Source: Macrosoma leucophasiata (lineage: Eukaryota; Arthropoda; Insecta; Lepidoptera; Hedylidae). From it: 64,000 bases of DNA. How positions within the stretch are numbered: position 1 is the stretch's first letter; every line of letters starts with the position of its first letter. The position numbers and the translations under genes are program-made. The notes under the pieces are model-generated. The model saw nothing but the letters and a program-made list of their open reading frames with translations. It did not search any database and was not told the DNA's origin. The stretch spans positions 20,236,619 to 20,300,618 of the forward strand of contig JAWQUS010000023.1 of NCBI GenBank assembly GCA_036365455.1. The letters are read 5' to 3'. Shown here in pieces: positions 1 through 11,696 of this stretch.

Positions 1-24
1 AATGCCTCGTGAAGATAATGTTAA

Positions 25-833
25 AGGAGAATGACCAATTTTGTATGGGAGTTCGCCCTTCTTGCGTCTCGACGGGATTACTCGCAAAATATAGGCAAAA
101 GGTATCAATAGGAGTTTTAAAAAAACTGCATTACGAACTTTTGGTTATTTTGAGGTTTATTTTTGTGTGCCTTACCTCCCAGAGGTTACTAAAATAAGCG
201 AAGACTATTTTAAAGTATTGTGTAGCATCTTAGCTGTTTTACTTACATTAAGTATTATAGTTTAACCGCATGGCGTAGTCATGATTCTTCTCCAGGTAGT
301 AATACCAGACAAATATTAAATACTTAACAATTAATAAATAAATATCTGGTTTCCATATGGGTGTTACCATCAATCTAAACTGTTTTTCTATTTGCCGCTT
401 CATGATAATAAAAAGTGAGACATTTATATGATGAATTTCAGCTAAGTCAAAACTAAGGTTCAAATTATATCCACTCGATACCTAGTGATTAAACAAGACA
501 AATAGTAGACATGAATAATATATTCGGTTGAATTTCGATAATAAAGCAATCGATCGTTGAAACCGATTTTATTTAGACGAAATTATAAAGGTCCTAAAAT
601 GACCAGCGTCCAACCCAAAAAAGTAAATAATGCAATGGTGTTGACATTGGCAGCTTGGTTATTGGTCTGTGATCGGCAGTTCACTACATAATAATTTATA
701 AACTTTTAGAAATATCTTGTAAATCCGCATTCGTTTTAACGTGAAAAAAATGTGAGTGAAATCTAAATTCAAAAAACTTTTTCTACATACAAGTTGTCAA
801 GACGCCAATCAGGGCGACTTTGGTCATTCTCCT
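25..833. mobile_element. TTAA-flanked DNA transposon/MITE (809 bp), copy 1
   Basis: The element begins AGGAGAATGACCAA at 25 and ends with its inverse TTGGTCATTCTCCT at 833. Both ends are flanked by TTAA (21-24 and 834-837), the duplication typical of piggyBac-type elements. Imperfect inverted similarity continues inward (GTTCGCCC at the left, GGGCGAC at the right). The interior has no long ORF, so it is non-autonomous. A second, reversed copy lies at 18883-25596 and is swollen by insertions. Assignment to the piggyBac superfamily rests only on TTAA, because the terminal bases are not the usual CCY of that family. Confidence 0.7.
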
Positions 834-839
834 TTAAAT

Positions 840-1870
840 GATTATCATCAGCTTTTTAGTTCAGTATTCTCTTCAGCCAAATGACGTCCACCGCTGGACA
901 AAGCCTTCCCTGAAGACACGACAGTGTTGTGCGTAATTAGGGGAGAATATGCCATAATCGCTCGATAGCTTTTTAGTACGCTCGATCAAAGAATATGAGT
1001 TTTACTTATTGCAAGTATATGGTATTGAGGTATTACATTTTCATTTTCCAAATTTATTTTCGTGAAATGTAACCATTAGCGTGAATTATTTGAGTCGTTT
1101 GGTATATATGGTGGACCTTTGAACAACATTGATCAGTGACACAAATGAATACGGATTAAACTATGGACTAAATAGGATAACATGTAACATTACAATGTAG
1201 AGAGCCAAAGTGTACGAAGTCAGAAAAAAGTAAGAATCAGGTAAAAAGTAAATTACGTTCCAATATCCGTTTTAATTAGTTCAATTCACATTGAACAAAT
1301 ACATTTTGCTGGCAGTAAATGTTACTTAATGGAGTGCTCCCTTACAGTTGACGTGCAGCGAGTTTAACGCAGACATTAAGCGCGGAGTTATCGGTAATTA
1401 AATCGATCGTAAAGTTGAACCGTTTGAACCGCTCCCAACTCGCCGGCAAATGGCGCGGAATCGCAGCCCGCGCCGTCCGTGTCGCTCCGACCATGTATCA
1501 AGAGTCACTCGAGTACTTAGGATAACTTTGAAATTGAATTTCACAAATTACAAAACCTGAATCCCTTTTTTACTTGCTCGTCGCTTTAGTCTTGAAGCTT
1601 CTGAACTGGAAATCACTCTGAACGGTGAATACATCTGTTCGAGATCAATGTTGTACTGTTACGTTTGTTTTTAGCAATAACCAAGAAACATCACGTTCCT
1701 CGTGTCAGTACAGACGTGTGGGATAAACTATATAGATCGGATATGGTTACATAATTACATAATAATAATATATGTATTGAACGTTTTTAAGGAAATAAAC
1801 ATACTATTTCCTACCCCTTCGGGGATTACAGGCGTGAAGTTGCGTTTTGTGTTGTTTCAAATATTTTATA
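840..1870. other. Non-coding stretch, no gene recognised
   Basis: AT-rich sequence without a credible ORF. A GC-richer island at about 1340-1500 (around GCCGGCAAATGGCGCGGAAT) stands out and could be an old conserved non-coding element. 1808-1840 matches the CCCCTTCGGGGATTA tail of the tRNA-type SINE seen at 33754-33910. Confidence 0.4.
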
Positions 1871-1871
1871 C

Positions 1872-2136
1872 ATTTTTTTTATGTAATAAAAGTGGTAGAC
1901 AAGCATGCAGTTCATGATAGTGATGACTGCAGCCTATAGACACCCACACAAGCGCACATGCGCTGCCGCTCCTGAGGCATTAGGTGTTATGCCTCTGTGC
2001 CAGAAATTTCAGGGCCGTACATTACCACCTGACCGGAACACGATAGTGCTGAACACTACCATTTAGCTGCAAGTATATTAGGTAATGCGGTGGTGCCTAC
2101 GCCCTTGAGCTCCGTCGCTGGAGCTCTACCACCAGT
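1872..2136 (-). repeat. ACTGGTGGTAG SINE-like repeat
   Basis: Read on the minus strand, the repeat starts ACTGGTGGTAGAGCTC and ends CATTACATAAAAAAAA, so the poly-A end is at 1872. This is the commonest interspersed repeat of the window. The copy has an internal deletion relative to 15937-16236. Confidence 0.7.
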
Positions 2137-2401
2137 TAAAATTTAATAAATAAATTTTACTTTACCACCTCTGTATATAGTCATGACAAATAACAGCTGC
2201 CTAGTGAGCCAAGCTAAGATCCTCTGAACTGAGCTGCGGAATATTTTGACTAGATTTTGCTCGTGACTCCGTATGTAATATCAGGGAATCAGCAATTTGA
2301 CCCATAGGCAGCATATGTGGTGGTAATAAATGCTATATTTGATTTCGAATAACCGGAGGGTTGCTAAATGTACATAATTCTCATGCCATAGAAACTCCGG
2401 C

Positions 2402-2565
2402 GAAGGAAGGTGGCAAACAAGCATGCTGCTCACATTGGTGTTTAGTGATGACGGCAGCCTATGGACAACGACACAAAAACCAGAGGTCAAAATGCGGATG
2501 CGTTGCCACCCCTGAGACCTAAATTGTTATGTCTCTGTGATAGTTAGTACGAGGCCATACATTGA
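2402..2565 (-). repeat. ACTGGTGGTAG SINE-like repeat, 3' part
   Basis: Diverged partial copy recognised by GGCAAACAAGCATGC and by the GAGGTCAAAATGC and CTGAGACCTAA segments. The ACTGGTGGTAG end is missing. Confidence 0.6.
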
Positions 2566-2599
2566 GTGCTTCCCACACACTCCCTAAGGAACCTAAATC

Positions 2600-3390
2600 C
2601 CGAATTTCATATTTCTATGATGAGCATTCAACTGTGAGTTGTCTATCAGTCATTTAGTTATTGAATTACTCAAGCGCCCAGTCACTCAATCACTCAGTCA
2701 GTAACAGAAGTGTTTTACTTAAATATATCGATTGATTGATGACCAGCAATTACTTATTGTGGTCAAAAGACAGTATAAAAATGATTGTCTCAGTGACCCA
2801 ACCTTCACCTAGTTGTGCCCGCGGCTGGGCCCGTCGCTCCTGATTCCACTTCATTGACATTGTACAAAAGGCGCGCCCTCGCTCGCCTTGTAATTAAAAC
2901 GCCACCGAAATGTGACTCGTGCCGTTATTGATAATCGCTTCACCGTCCTCGTCAACGGTGGAAAATTGAACGGAATCGATTAGAACCATTTGTAAAACTT
3001 TATAGCATATTTTTTCTAATCAACCAACATTTTATTTGTCACTAGATGTCCCGACGAAGTTTGTACCACCTTAGCGGTATACAAAAACAGTTTCAGAGCT
3101 ATTTTGAGATTACACACAAATAAATCCATAATAATCAGAAGAGTTTTGTTACAAACACGTGATGTATGAAATGATTATGTCCTCAAAATATATAATATGA
3201 ACAAATATATTTTTTAAAAATCACACCACCTTTGTTTTAGGCTTGGCGCAAACGGGCTACCGACCACAGCCACCGGTAGCTGTCGCGCGCTTCAGCCACT
3301 TTTGTAACAGTATTTGAAGCTAGCGACAGCCATCGGAGTTCGGAAACATTTTATAACCTGCTCCCTGCTGCGCAGTCTTCCGATGGACTT
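2600..3390. other. Non-coding stretch, no gene recognised
   Basis: No ORF or repeat is recognised. GC-richer unique-looking islands at about 2815-2890 and 2905-2965 are set in AT-rich DNA; they might be conserved regulatory sequence, but that cannot be tested from one genome. Confidence 0.3.
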
Positions 3391-3394
3391 ATGT

Positions 3395-3608
3395 AAAGGA
3401 AGTGGCAAACAAGCATGCAGTTCACTTTGATGTTAAGTGATGACTGCAGCCTATAGACACCCACACAAAGACCGAGGTCAAAATGCAGATGCGTTACCAC
3501 TCTTGAGGCCTAAGGTGTTATGCCTCTGTGCCGGAAATTACAGGGCCGTACATTACCACCTAACCGGAACACGATAGTGCTAAACACTACCATTTCGCGG
3601 GAAGTATA
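3395..3608 (-). repeat. ACTGGTGGTAG SINE-like repeat, partial
   Basis: Copy recognised from GGAAGTGGCAAACAAGCATG through to CACTACCATTT. The ACTGGTGGTAG end is lost. Confidence 0.65.
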
Positions 3609-3794
3609 GGTAGCGACGGTCCAGACATTGTCTCTTTACGAGACATCAGCGCTCTGCGGGCAACAATTGTTCACAATCGAAATTGATCTGATATGTAGAC
3701 GTTAGCTATTTCACTTAGAGATAACAAACATGATACAATCTTGTTATGGATCTCACCCACCTGCCTATGATTTGTTTACCGATACGCGGTAGTC

Positions 3795-3901
3795 AACTGA
3801 GAACCCAGTAGTCCTTACGGACGTCAGTCCTGCGAGATCAAGCGAAAGTCAAACGAGCGTGGGCAGGGCACATCCCTGCCCACGCTCGTTTGACTTTCGC
3901 T
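3795..3901 (+). repeat. RTE 3' fragment ending in a perfect 28-bp hairpin
   Basis: Bases ~3795-3870 translate to an RTE C-terminal segment (…AWAGHI; compare WQWAGHIARG encoded near 25030). Bases 3841-3868 are then repeated as an exact inverse at 3874-3901 across a five-base loop (CACAT). The second arm is a snap-back copy of the RTE fragment rather than RTE sequence in its own right. Confidence 0.65.
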
Positions 3902-4608
3902 ATTTGGTGTGCTATACTGATATATTTTGGTTCTTATACGGATCTCCTCATTCTGATACATTGATAAAATTTTAAGAAATCATTTAAAATTTCCAGCACT
4001 ATCCTATTCTTCGAAACCCGAATCGGACACCTTAAAGCCAATCAAGAAATAATAAATGATTTCTCTCTTGCAGAATTGCATGTTCTAATATCTCATGTAT
4101 CTATTCAGTTTATTCAGTTTAGTTTATTCTGAATTCAGTAACTTTGAAGTTATCAACAGAACATTGCATAGTATTTCTATTGTTTTCAATACAGAAGCGT
4201 TTATATTTAACACATGAGGTAGCTGAAAATAAACTAGAGTTTCTTTAGAATTTCATAGTCCATAACCTTCACAAGTATTATCGAAGTACGGCAGGCCCAA
4301 CTTTCTCTTTCGTGCGAGTGTGGAGCGCTCGCCAACGGCCCCGCGAATGCCGCGCTACGTACCCCGTGACGTCACAAACTCTCCTCCCCTCCCACCCACA
4401 TGTCCCTCCTCCCACCTTGCAACTCCCCGCCCGTGCTACAGCCGTACAGTCGATAAGACCCTTCGTAGTCTAGCCCTCAAAGCTTTCTAGTTTCCCCTTA
4501 GCTGTACTAAATGATCTAGGATTATTCTATTCTAGAATTGTGAATGTTGCAGGAGCCAACCATAGGGCACTATGTAGTGCCGCAGACAAGCTGGATGTAA
4601 CATATCGG

Positions 4609-4911
4609 ATTTTTTTTTTATGTAATGGAAGTGGCAAACAAGCATGCAGTTCACATTGATGTTAAATGATGACTGCAGCCTATAGACACCCACACAAAGA
4701 CCAAGGTCAAAATGCAGATGCGTTACCACTCCTGAGGCTGAAGGTGTTATGCCTCTGTGCCGGAAATTACTGGGCCGTACATTACCACCTGACCGGAACA
4801 CGATCAAATCAAAATCAAAAATGCTTTAATTCAAATTAGCAGCAAGTATATTAGGTAATGCGGTGGTGCCTACGCCCGCGAGCTCTGTCACTGGAGCTCT
4901 ACCACCAGTAA
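4609..4911 (-). repeat. ACTGGTGGTAG SINE-like repeat with nested LINE tail
   Basis: Near full-length copy with a poly-T left end (4609) and CTACCACCAGT right end. About 35 bp at ~4803-4838, with AAATCAAAATC character, interrupts it; this resembles the extreme 3' tail of a LINE inserted into the repeat. Confidence 0.7.
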
Positions 4912-5640
4912 AAGCGCTGAGAAAGCGCTGAAAGAACATAAATTTTTTAATGTCTCGGTTTCAATGTAAAAAATAAATACATCTCCGTAAAAGAATAATC
5001 ACTAATACGACGTTTTAATGTAATCTCCTACAAACAGGGTTACTGGTAACTGACGCAAAAATCATCAAAGATGAGTTAGGTACGTTAAGACTAACAACTT
5101 TTATTCTATGACTTTTGCCAAAACATTGTACATTACGTGATATGAAATAAAATCGTTTCAAATGGGACTTCTATCAATTGTTAGCGCTACGTTTCATAAT
5201 TTCGCTGTAGCATAGGTACAGACGTCAGCTGTGTACGTAACGGCCGGAGCGGGTGGGCGCACACGCAACCGCGGTCAAACTCCCTCAAGTAAAAAAAAAT
5301 GTTTGTAGCAAAGCACTGCAGTAAGCTGCGACCTATCGTTTACGGCAGTACTTCGCTTTCCACACTGATACATATACAACATGTAACAGGATTGAATGTA
5401 CAAGCCGAAACTAGTTAGTTCAGAATCGATAACCGAATTTATTACAGGTATTTGTAATATTTTATCCCAAAATTAATTACAAATGAGTAAATTATAGTCA
5501 CTTATTTGGTAAACAGTCAATACAAATGAAAATGAGACTTATGTCTATCACAAAAAGGTTACATTAAATGCGATTCGAGTATTTATGAAATAAAATTAAA
5601 TTAAGAAAAATTAGTCTTATTCTTAGCCATATAAAGTTCT
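4912..5640. other. Non-coding stretch, no gene recognised
   Basis: AT-rich, no credible ORF. A GC-richer patch at 5225-5285 is unexplained. Confidence 0.3.
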
Positions 5641-5904
5641 TCTCAAACACTATTCCGGTTTCTGCGAGCTATCTTCACGCACACAGAACTGCACAAAATG
5701 ACAATACAGTAGCACACAAACACGTCTCACTCTCTCTGACGGGAGAATGTGAGATGCAACTATCACGTAGACTAACCACCTAGACAGACGCCGTGCCGCG
5801 CTAGCCGCGCGTGACAAAGTTAGTAAACAAAACAATTCAATCACGCGCCGGTCGTGTCGGTCATAGTGCGATCGATGTCTTTTCGGTATTCGAACGTAGC
5901 GGAC

Positions 5905-6085
5905 AGTTCAGTGACCTCCTACCTAGGTCAGCTGACTTGACCCCTCTTAACTTTTTCTGTGGGGCCATGTGAAGTAATTGGCTTATTTTAACGAATTTAC
6001 TAGTGTTGAGGACCTTAAAGACAAAGTAGTGGCCACATTTGGCACAGTGAAAAGTGGCATTGACGTACCTACTAAATAAACATAA
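5905..6085 (+). pseudogene. Tc1/mariner (IS630-like) transposase C-terminal relic
   Basis: The plus strand encodes PRSADLTPLNFF, then, after a one-base frameshift near 5960, LWGHVK followed by a stop and then LAYFNEFTSVEDLKDKVVAT. This matches the C-terminal pattern of IS630/Tc1/mariner transposases (PPRSPDLTPxDFFLWG…K followed by a helix with T-x-EDLK). The D in PRSADLTP sits in the segment that carries the last catalytic aspartate of the family. The frameshift and internal stop show that it is dead. No terminal repeats were located. Confidence 0.6.
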
Positions 6086-6129
6086 AGAACAATAACGCAA
6101 ACGAGCTCTCGTGTATCGAACAAGGTGGT

Positions 6130-6597
6130 GGACATTACTGTAAGTTAAACAAACTTTGGTAAACTATTATTATGATTCACATCCTTAAAAAACGCCGCCT
6201 TTGGTTTAATATTGTTGTATTATTAGTTATTCATTTCTGCCGATCTTTGTAGTACTTTTAAATAGTTTAATTATAAAATTGAAAAGTGTGATGGATAGTT
6301 AGCATCATAATTTATTTACTGAACATAATTGTTATTAAATATTTCATTCACGAGTGTTGAATGGCGGCCGGCATTGCGTAAGTGTGCGTGTGTGAATAGT
6401 AGCGTCCGTAGTGTCGGTGTATGCGTGCGTAGGGTGTGCATTACGTTTGCACAAATTACGTACAACTAATTTCATATTAAATAAAAACATGTTATTTCAG
6501 TACGCGCATTATGTTTATAACTCGATTTTCTAATTGGGGTGTTGGAGGTTGGGCTTTATTCCCGTTACACGTTGTATAATGGAATTCACACTATAAT
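6130..6597. other. Non-coding stretch, no gene recognised
   Basis: No gene or clear repeat seen. Confidence 0.3.
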
Positions 6598-6668
6598 AAT
6601 AGAAATTATTTATAACATATGTCCTAGTAACTAAAGTACACGCGGACGAAGTCGCGGGCGAAAGCTAG
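6598..6668 (+). repeat. Helitron-like 3' end fragment
   Basis: Ends CGGACGAAGTCGCGGGCGAA then AGCTAG|T. Widespread lepidopteran non-autonomous Helitrons end in CTAG next to T and carry a GC-rich subterminal 'GAAGTCGCGGGC' segment. Confidence 0.55.
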
Positions 6669-6737
6669 TTACTTTACATATTTAATGGCCAAAATGTCCA
6701 TGTACGAATCTGCGTACATTTATATATCCTGCGTACA

Positions 6738-6960
6738 TCGTATAATATTAAAAATGCGAAAGTTTTTATGTATTTTTGTTTATTTGTTACTCCTTCACGC
6801 AAGAACTGTTAAAATGATTTCATAAAATTTGTTACACACATACAGGGTAACTTGGATTAACACATAATATGATTATTATCCCGAAATAATATTCCGATGG
6901 GTTTCTACAGGTTACGCGATAAGCGACCTACACGCGGGCGGAGCCGTGGGTAACAGCTAG
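6738..6960 (+). repeat. Non-autonomous Helitron-like element
   Basis: Starts around TATAATATTAAAAATGCGAAAG and ends GTGGGTAACAGCTAG|T. The start phrase, the central TGTTAC…TTCACGC block and the CTAG end are those of the small lepidopteran Helitron family also seen at 13258-13484. Confidence 0.6.
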
Positions 6961-7278
6961 TTTATATACAAAAAACTATCAAATTGGCTCATCGATTCAA
7001 TATTACTCTGAAAGCGGCTTTAAAACATGACTCAATTCGATTACTACGTGAATCCGAAGGTAAATAAATGTGTGACAGCAATTATAAATATAAATGAATT
7101 TATTTTGTATGGTTGAGCTATAAATACAACGAAACTGAGGTGAGTGAGCCATTGCCACTACACCAGCTTTTTAACAAACTTTATTTTAATTTATTTATTC
7201 ATTTGAATCAGACATTACATCCATCATTTGTTAGTAAAGTTGAAAAATAGTAAAGTTATTCTAATTAAAAAATATTTT

Positions 7279-7442
7279 GTTACTGGTGGTAGAGTTCCCG
7301 TGTAGGAGCTCGAGGGCGTAGGCACCACCGCATTACCTAATATATCTGCCGCTAAGTGATAGTGTTCAGCACTATCGTGTTCCGATTAGATGGTAATGTA
7401 TGGCCCCGTAATAACTATCACAGAGACATAAGAACTTCTGTC
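7279..7442 (+). repeat. ACTGGTGGTAG SINE-like repeat, 5' part
   Basis: Sense-strand copy beginning ACTGGTGGTAGAG and running to the ACAGAGACATAAGA segment. The 3' half is absent. Confidence 0.65.
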
Positions 7443-7884
7443 TCATTCAGGCTCAGTAAACATTTCATACTGTAAATTTGAAAATTATACTAAATGCATA
7501 TTTTGAACATTTGTTTATCCAAAAGATTTGTTTAATCTGTATAAAAAATCATTAATTCCCCGCAAGTACATAGCTCCTGCATCTGTAATTAATTAATATT
7601 TGTAACACGTTCATGTTTGGGTTACTGATTCACATAGTAAATCACACACGTACACATTTATGTGAAACAAATTTATATTCAATCAACCCAATAGTTTAAA
7701 CCAAATCGACTACGATGCGTGCTACGAGTATGCTACGCCGTAGCACAATGAATACTACGCCGTAGCTACATGAAAACTACGCCAACCTGCTACGTTAACT
7801 TTGTAGCGCTATAAGCTAAATATTGTTACTTTTGATAAGCATTTTAAATCCATATCTTATTGACTCTATTTGCAGTGTTAGGAT

Positions 7885-8100
7885 GATTAAAAAAAATAAT
7901 TGTTTTATATTATTTCGCATTAACACATGCTTGTGAAATATATTTTATTTTGATGTGAAGGAAAGATTTGACAAATCGGGCAGGACTTCAGTAGCTCAAT
8001 TGGAAGAGCGGCTGGACTAGATTCCCAGTAGGTCGCGAGTTCGAGTCTCGCCTGAAGTCAAATTTTTCTTTCCATTTTTCTTTAAAAATAAAATTAAAAA
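7885..8100 (+). repeat. tRNA-like repeat unit, rearranged solo copy
   Basis: The tRNA-like core lies at 7984-8059: A-box-like TAGCTCAATTGG, B-box-like GAGTTCGAGTCTCG, then AAATTTTTC as a possible Pol III stop. It belongs to the family arrayed at 40593-43487. The left part (7885-7950, TTCGCATTAACACATGC…) is in the opposite orientation to the core, compared with an array unit, so this copy already contains an inversion junction near 7950. Confidence 0.7.
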
Positions 8101-8264
8101 AATAATCCAAGCTCAACTCAGTAAAATAATTTGTGTTCATTTATGTAATTACTGTTTCGTTAAACCACGAAAAGGGATACGAACTACTAGATTTCTTACA
8201 TAAAGCTTTCTGAATAATAATTTAGATCTTGCAATCTCATCAACACTTTTTGTATGAACAGAGT

Positions 8265-8515
8265 GGAGTTTGAGGTCCCGACATCGGCGGCGGTCGGGCG
8301 GTATCGGCGCGCGTCGGCGGTCCGCGGCAGTCGGCTCGCGACCTCCGGCCCGCGCGCACGTGCTCCCTCTCCACGCCACCATAACTCGTGCTAGTGGCTC
8401 GCGGCTCGCGGCTCCCGGTTCGCGGCTCTCGGAGGAGTGAAGTGTGTAGTGAGCAGTGAGTGAAGTGATGTGTGTCCCGGGGATGCGGCGCTCGCCCACC
8501 TGAGCCGCGCTACAC
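8265..8515. promoter_or_regulatory. GC-rich island, possible promoter or 5' exon
   Basis: About 250 bp of strongly GC/CpG-rich DNA in AT-rich surroundings. The plus strand holds GAGCAGTGAGTG, which contains a consensus-like splice donor (CA|GTGAGT). A non-coding first exon of the downstream dpr-like gene is conceivable (27 kb upstream), since such genes often have distant 5' exons. No transcript evidence is available; the open frame on the minus strand looks compositional. Confidence 0.25.
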
Positions 8516-9029
8516 TACATGTATGCTTCTTTCATAGTCTCCAACCTTCGAGTCCCCTCAAACGTCAGAATTTTCAGCAATCACGTAAATCGCTTGTCGC
8601 GGGATATCTTCATCTCCGAACGCAAAGTTATGTATAAAAATATTTCGTTTGCATAAATAAAGGCTAATTATAATACCACGTGGTTGCGAATAGTTCGTTT
8701 GGACTATTTCATGAGTTCACCTAGCAGCACCTGTTTTTACTATTTATTCTCAAACTTTAATCTTATAAGACAATAATGTGATAAACTATTCACAAAGTTC
8801 ACATATTATTATCGTAGGTCCAATTTGATGCTTTTTAGAATATAGCTATACTACAAAGTACTGTGTAATTAAAAAGCGATTTGCGAATGTTTTCAAATGG
8901 TAATAAAATAAGGCAAGAAAATCTAAAAAAAAATTGAGCTAGTAGATATTTATAACTATTATTAAAGATGCATTTTATCAACAGAATATGTAACAACAAA
9001 TAAATGACCAAAAAATAAAGTGGACATCA
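8516..9029. other. Non-coding stretch, no gene recognised
   Basis: AT-rich; no ORF or recognised repeat. Confidence 0.3.
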
Positions 9030-9672
9030 GTGTTTTTCACCATCATCAACGATCCTTGTGCTCCTAATTACCTAAAATGTAATTTTCATAAACTCGGCGA
9101 TTTACACAATTTGAATCTTCGTTCGTCCGATAGTCTTAAATTCAAAATTCCTTCTCACCGTACTGGTTTCTATTCCAATTCTTTTGCTGTAACAGCAGTC
9201 AAACTGTGGAACGCGCTTCCCCTAGACATCAAGAAGGCTCCGAGCAAATTTGCATTTAAGAGCAGACTAAAAAAATATTTCTTATCTTCAAATAAATGAG
9301 TTACAACCGTCGTCATCATTGTATACCATATATATATACATTTTCTAATATATATTTATTTATAATAAAGTTTATACTTTTATACATATATATTATAGTT
9401 GCATATGTATATTTATGTATATATATATATATTTATTTACTTTTGTTGTATGTATTTAGACATTGATATTTATTTTTAGAATCTAAGTATTTTCAAGTAA
9501 CATTTGGCTATATCATTCTTAAATTAATTTTCATTTCTACCAACCACTGCACTTTTTGACAGTTTTATTTGGCCCTAAGGTTGACTGGGAGAGAATACCA
9601 TTTGGTATTAAGTCCGCCTTCTGTACATCATCCGTGTGCAAAAAGAATAAATAAATAAATAAATAAATAAAT
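9030..9672 (+). mobile_element. CR1/Jockey-type LINE, 3' end only
   Basis: An 89-codon open frame (9030-9299) encodes the extreme C-terminus of a non-LTR reverse transcriptase: RSSDSLKFKIPSHRTGFYSN, then SFAVTAVKLWNALPLDIKK and a basic FKSRLKKYF end. The 'lWN.LP..ik…FK..Lk' pattern is a hallmark of CR1/Jockey ORF2 tails. A 3' UTR follows and ends in (AATA)n at 9645-9672. Everything upstream of residue ~1 of this fragment is missing, so it is a 5'-truncated dead-on-arrival copy. Confidence 0.75.
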
Positions 9673-9689
9673 ACATGCGGCCTATGGAT

Positions 9690-10310
9690 AAAAAAACCGA
9701 ACAAGTGCGAGTTCGACTCGCGTGGTGAGGGTTCCGTAATTTAAATAAATATTTTCGAAAATATTACAGATTTAAAATGCAGGGACATAGCGGTTACGGT
9801 GGTACCGGCAGGGGGGGTTATATTATTAAGAATTTTCTATTTAATTTGAATACTCAAACTTCTTATAGCTTTTCCAGTAATCTATAGGCAAAGAACTATT
9901 TTCCATATTTTTTTCAAAATTTTAAGTTCAGTAGTTTCGGAGATAGGGGGGGAATGGTCAATTTTCGTCGTTTTTCTTAAATAACTTCAAAATTGTTTAT
10001 GCAAAAATTATAAAAAAATATATTTGAGATGCTGACAACAACTTCTTCCATTTGATATGTCACACGACACAGTTTACGATTTTTTTTTAATTTTCTGATT
10101 TCCCCCCCAAAAGTGGCCCCTCTGTTTAAAATATACTATTTTACTTGACGTGTTCATCTTTGGATCACCAATTTACATATATGCATCAAGTTTCAACTCA
10201 ATCGGTCGAGTAGTTTTAGAGCAAATTGGCTGTGACAGACGGACAGACAGACAGACGCACGAGTGATCCTATAAGGGTTCCTTTTCCTTTTAAGGTACGG
10301 AACCCTAAAA
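9690..10310 (+). repeat. 'GGTTCCGTA' lepidopteran interspersed repeat
   Basis: Begins AACCGAACAAGTGCGAGTTC and GAGGGTTCCGTAATTT, contains GACGGACAGACAGACAG, and ends AAGGTACGGAACCCTAAAAA. The terminal AGGGTTCCGTA/TACGGAACCCT pair is inverted. Same family as 13985-14122, 14464-14760, 34682-34755 and 40285-40400. Confidence 0.65.
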
Positions 10311-11038
10311 AGTATTTAAATTTGTCATTCTATATGTACTAAACAGTAAGTACGTTTCAGTACGTTATCATATAACTCTTATCTCTCTTTATGGCGATAC
10401 CAGAGATGACAATACTACGACACACTTCCACATGACGTTCTTAGTGCTGATAAGAGATCCCGAGAATTGCATACATCACCATCGATCGTTAACAATCATA
10501 CTATTGTCTATTGAAACATTCTCTCACCATAGAGCAACTCTCACCCCCACGGCCCACCGCTCGCGGCGGTCCGGAGGGGAGTAGCCAGAAGGTTTATTAC
10601 CGATGTCAAACAGTCTGTCATTATTTGCGGGGGGAAATACGTGTGACACACACTCACACTACAAAAATCGTCTATTACTACGAAACTCACACCTAAAATA
10701 CATAAACAATTTCACGAACACATTTAAATATCTGGGCGACAGGCATAGGACCATTTGGCCCTGTACTTAGACAAAGGGGAAAGCTTGCATATGGCTACTT
10801 CCTTCCGGTCCGCCGCAACCGATGACCCGTGTTGCTCTATGTCTCTCACCGATCACATTCCGTTTCGCTGATCAGTGCAGTTTAGTTTAGTCAAACATAA
10901 TAAGCTCCTAGGAGCTAATTAGTATGTTCATTCATTAGTGTATTTTTTAAACTGCTTAACTATAGTTAAAAACGATAAATTTTTGACACCTAGGAACAAC
11001 ACAACAACGAAGGACAATGAATGCATAATATAGATTAC
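10311..11038. other. Non-coding stretch, no gene recognised
   Basis: No gene seen. A GC-rich segment at 10545-10580 and a unique-looking stretch at 10780-10880 are unexplained. Confidence 0.3.
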
Positions 11039-11245
11039 TGGAGGTAGAGTCCCAGTAGCAGAGCTCCAGGGTGTCCAGGGTGTCCAGGGCAGAAGCACCA
11101 CCGCATTATCTAATCTGTAGCAGTGTTCCGCCAGCCACTATCCGGTTACCTGGTCCCGGTTAGATGATAATATACGTATGTGGACTCGTAATAACTATTA
11201 GAGATCCAACACAATTTAGGCCTCAGGGGTGTATATGCCACGTAC
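11039..11245 (+). repeat. ACTGGTGGTAG SINE-like repeat, diverged
   Basis: Starts ACTGGAGGTAGAGTCCCAGT. A ten-base segment (CAGGGTGTCC-like) is tandemly duplicated at ~11067-11088. The copy runs to the CCTCAGGGGTG segment. Confidence 0.6.
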
Positions 11246-11696
11246 TCGTACTACTATATCAACTGGTTTAAAATCTTTTGAAAATCTGGTCCCGCACTAA
11301 GTATCACAGAGACCTCAGATGTTATCACCTCAGGGCTCAGGAGTGGCAACTGGCAACGCAACTGCATACATGTTGTGTTAACATATCTATAAGCTGTTCT
11401 CATTACCTACTTACCATTACTGGTGGTACTGCGAACTTGTTTGTCACCATCATTACATACTATTTTGTTGTATGAATGTTTCATTAAATTTGCCATTTTG
11501 TTCAAAAAGTGCTATCTACATGACATTTCTCTAAATTATGAGGGCGTAAACAAATGTAGGTTTTCAAGAAATAAACGTAATATTCTAAAGGCGGTGGAGC
11601 CAGTCCGGCGACGGTGCCGGAACTCGAGAGCATAGGTACCGCAATAACTATTACTACCTAATCTACTTGGCGATTATATATTCTGTATATATATGT

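Noticed and set aside
8149..8499. 116-codon minus-strand frame
   Set aside because: Arg/Ala/Pro-rich translation of a CpG-rich island with no recognisable motif; reported as a possible regulatory region instead.
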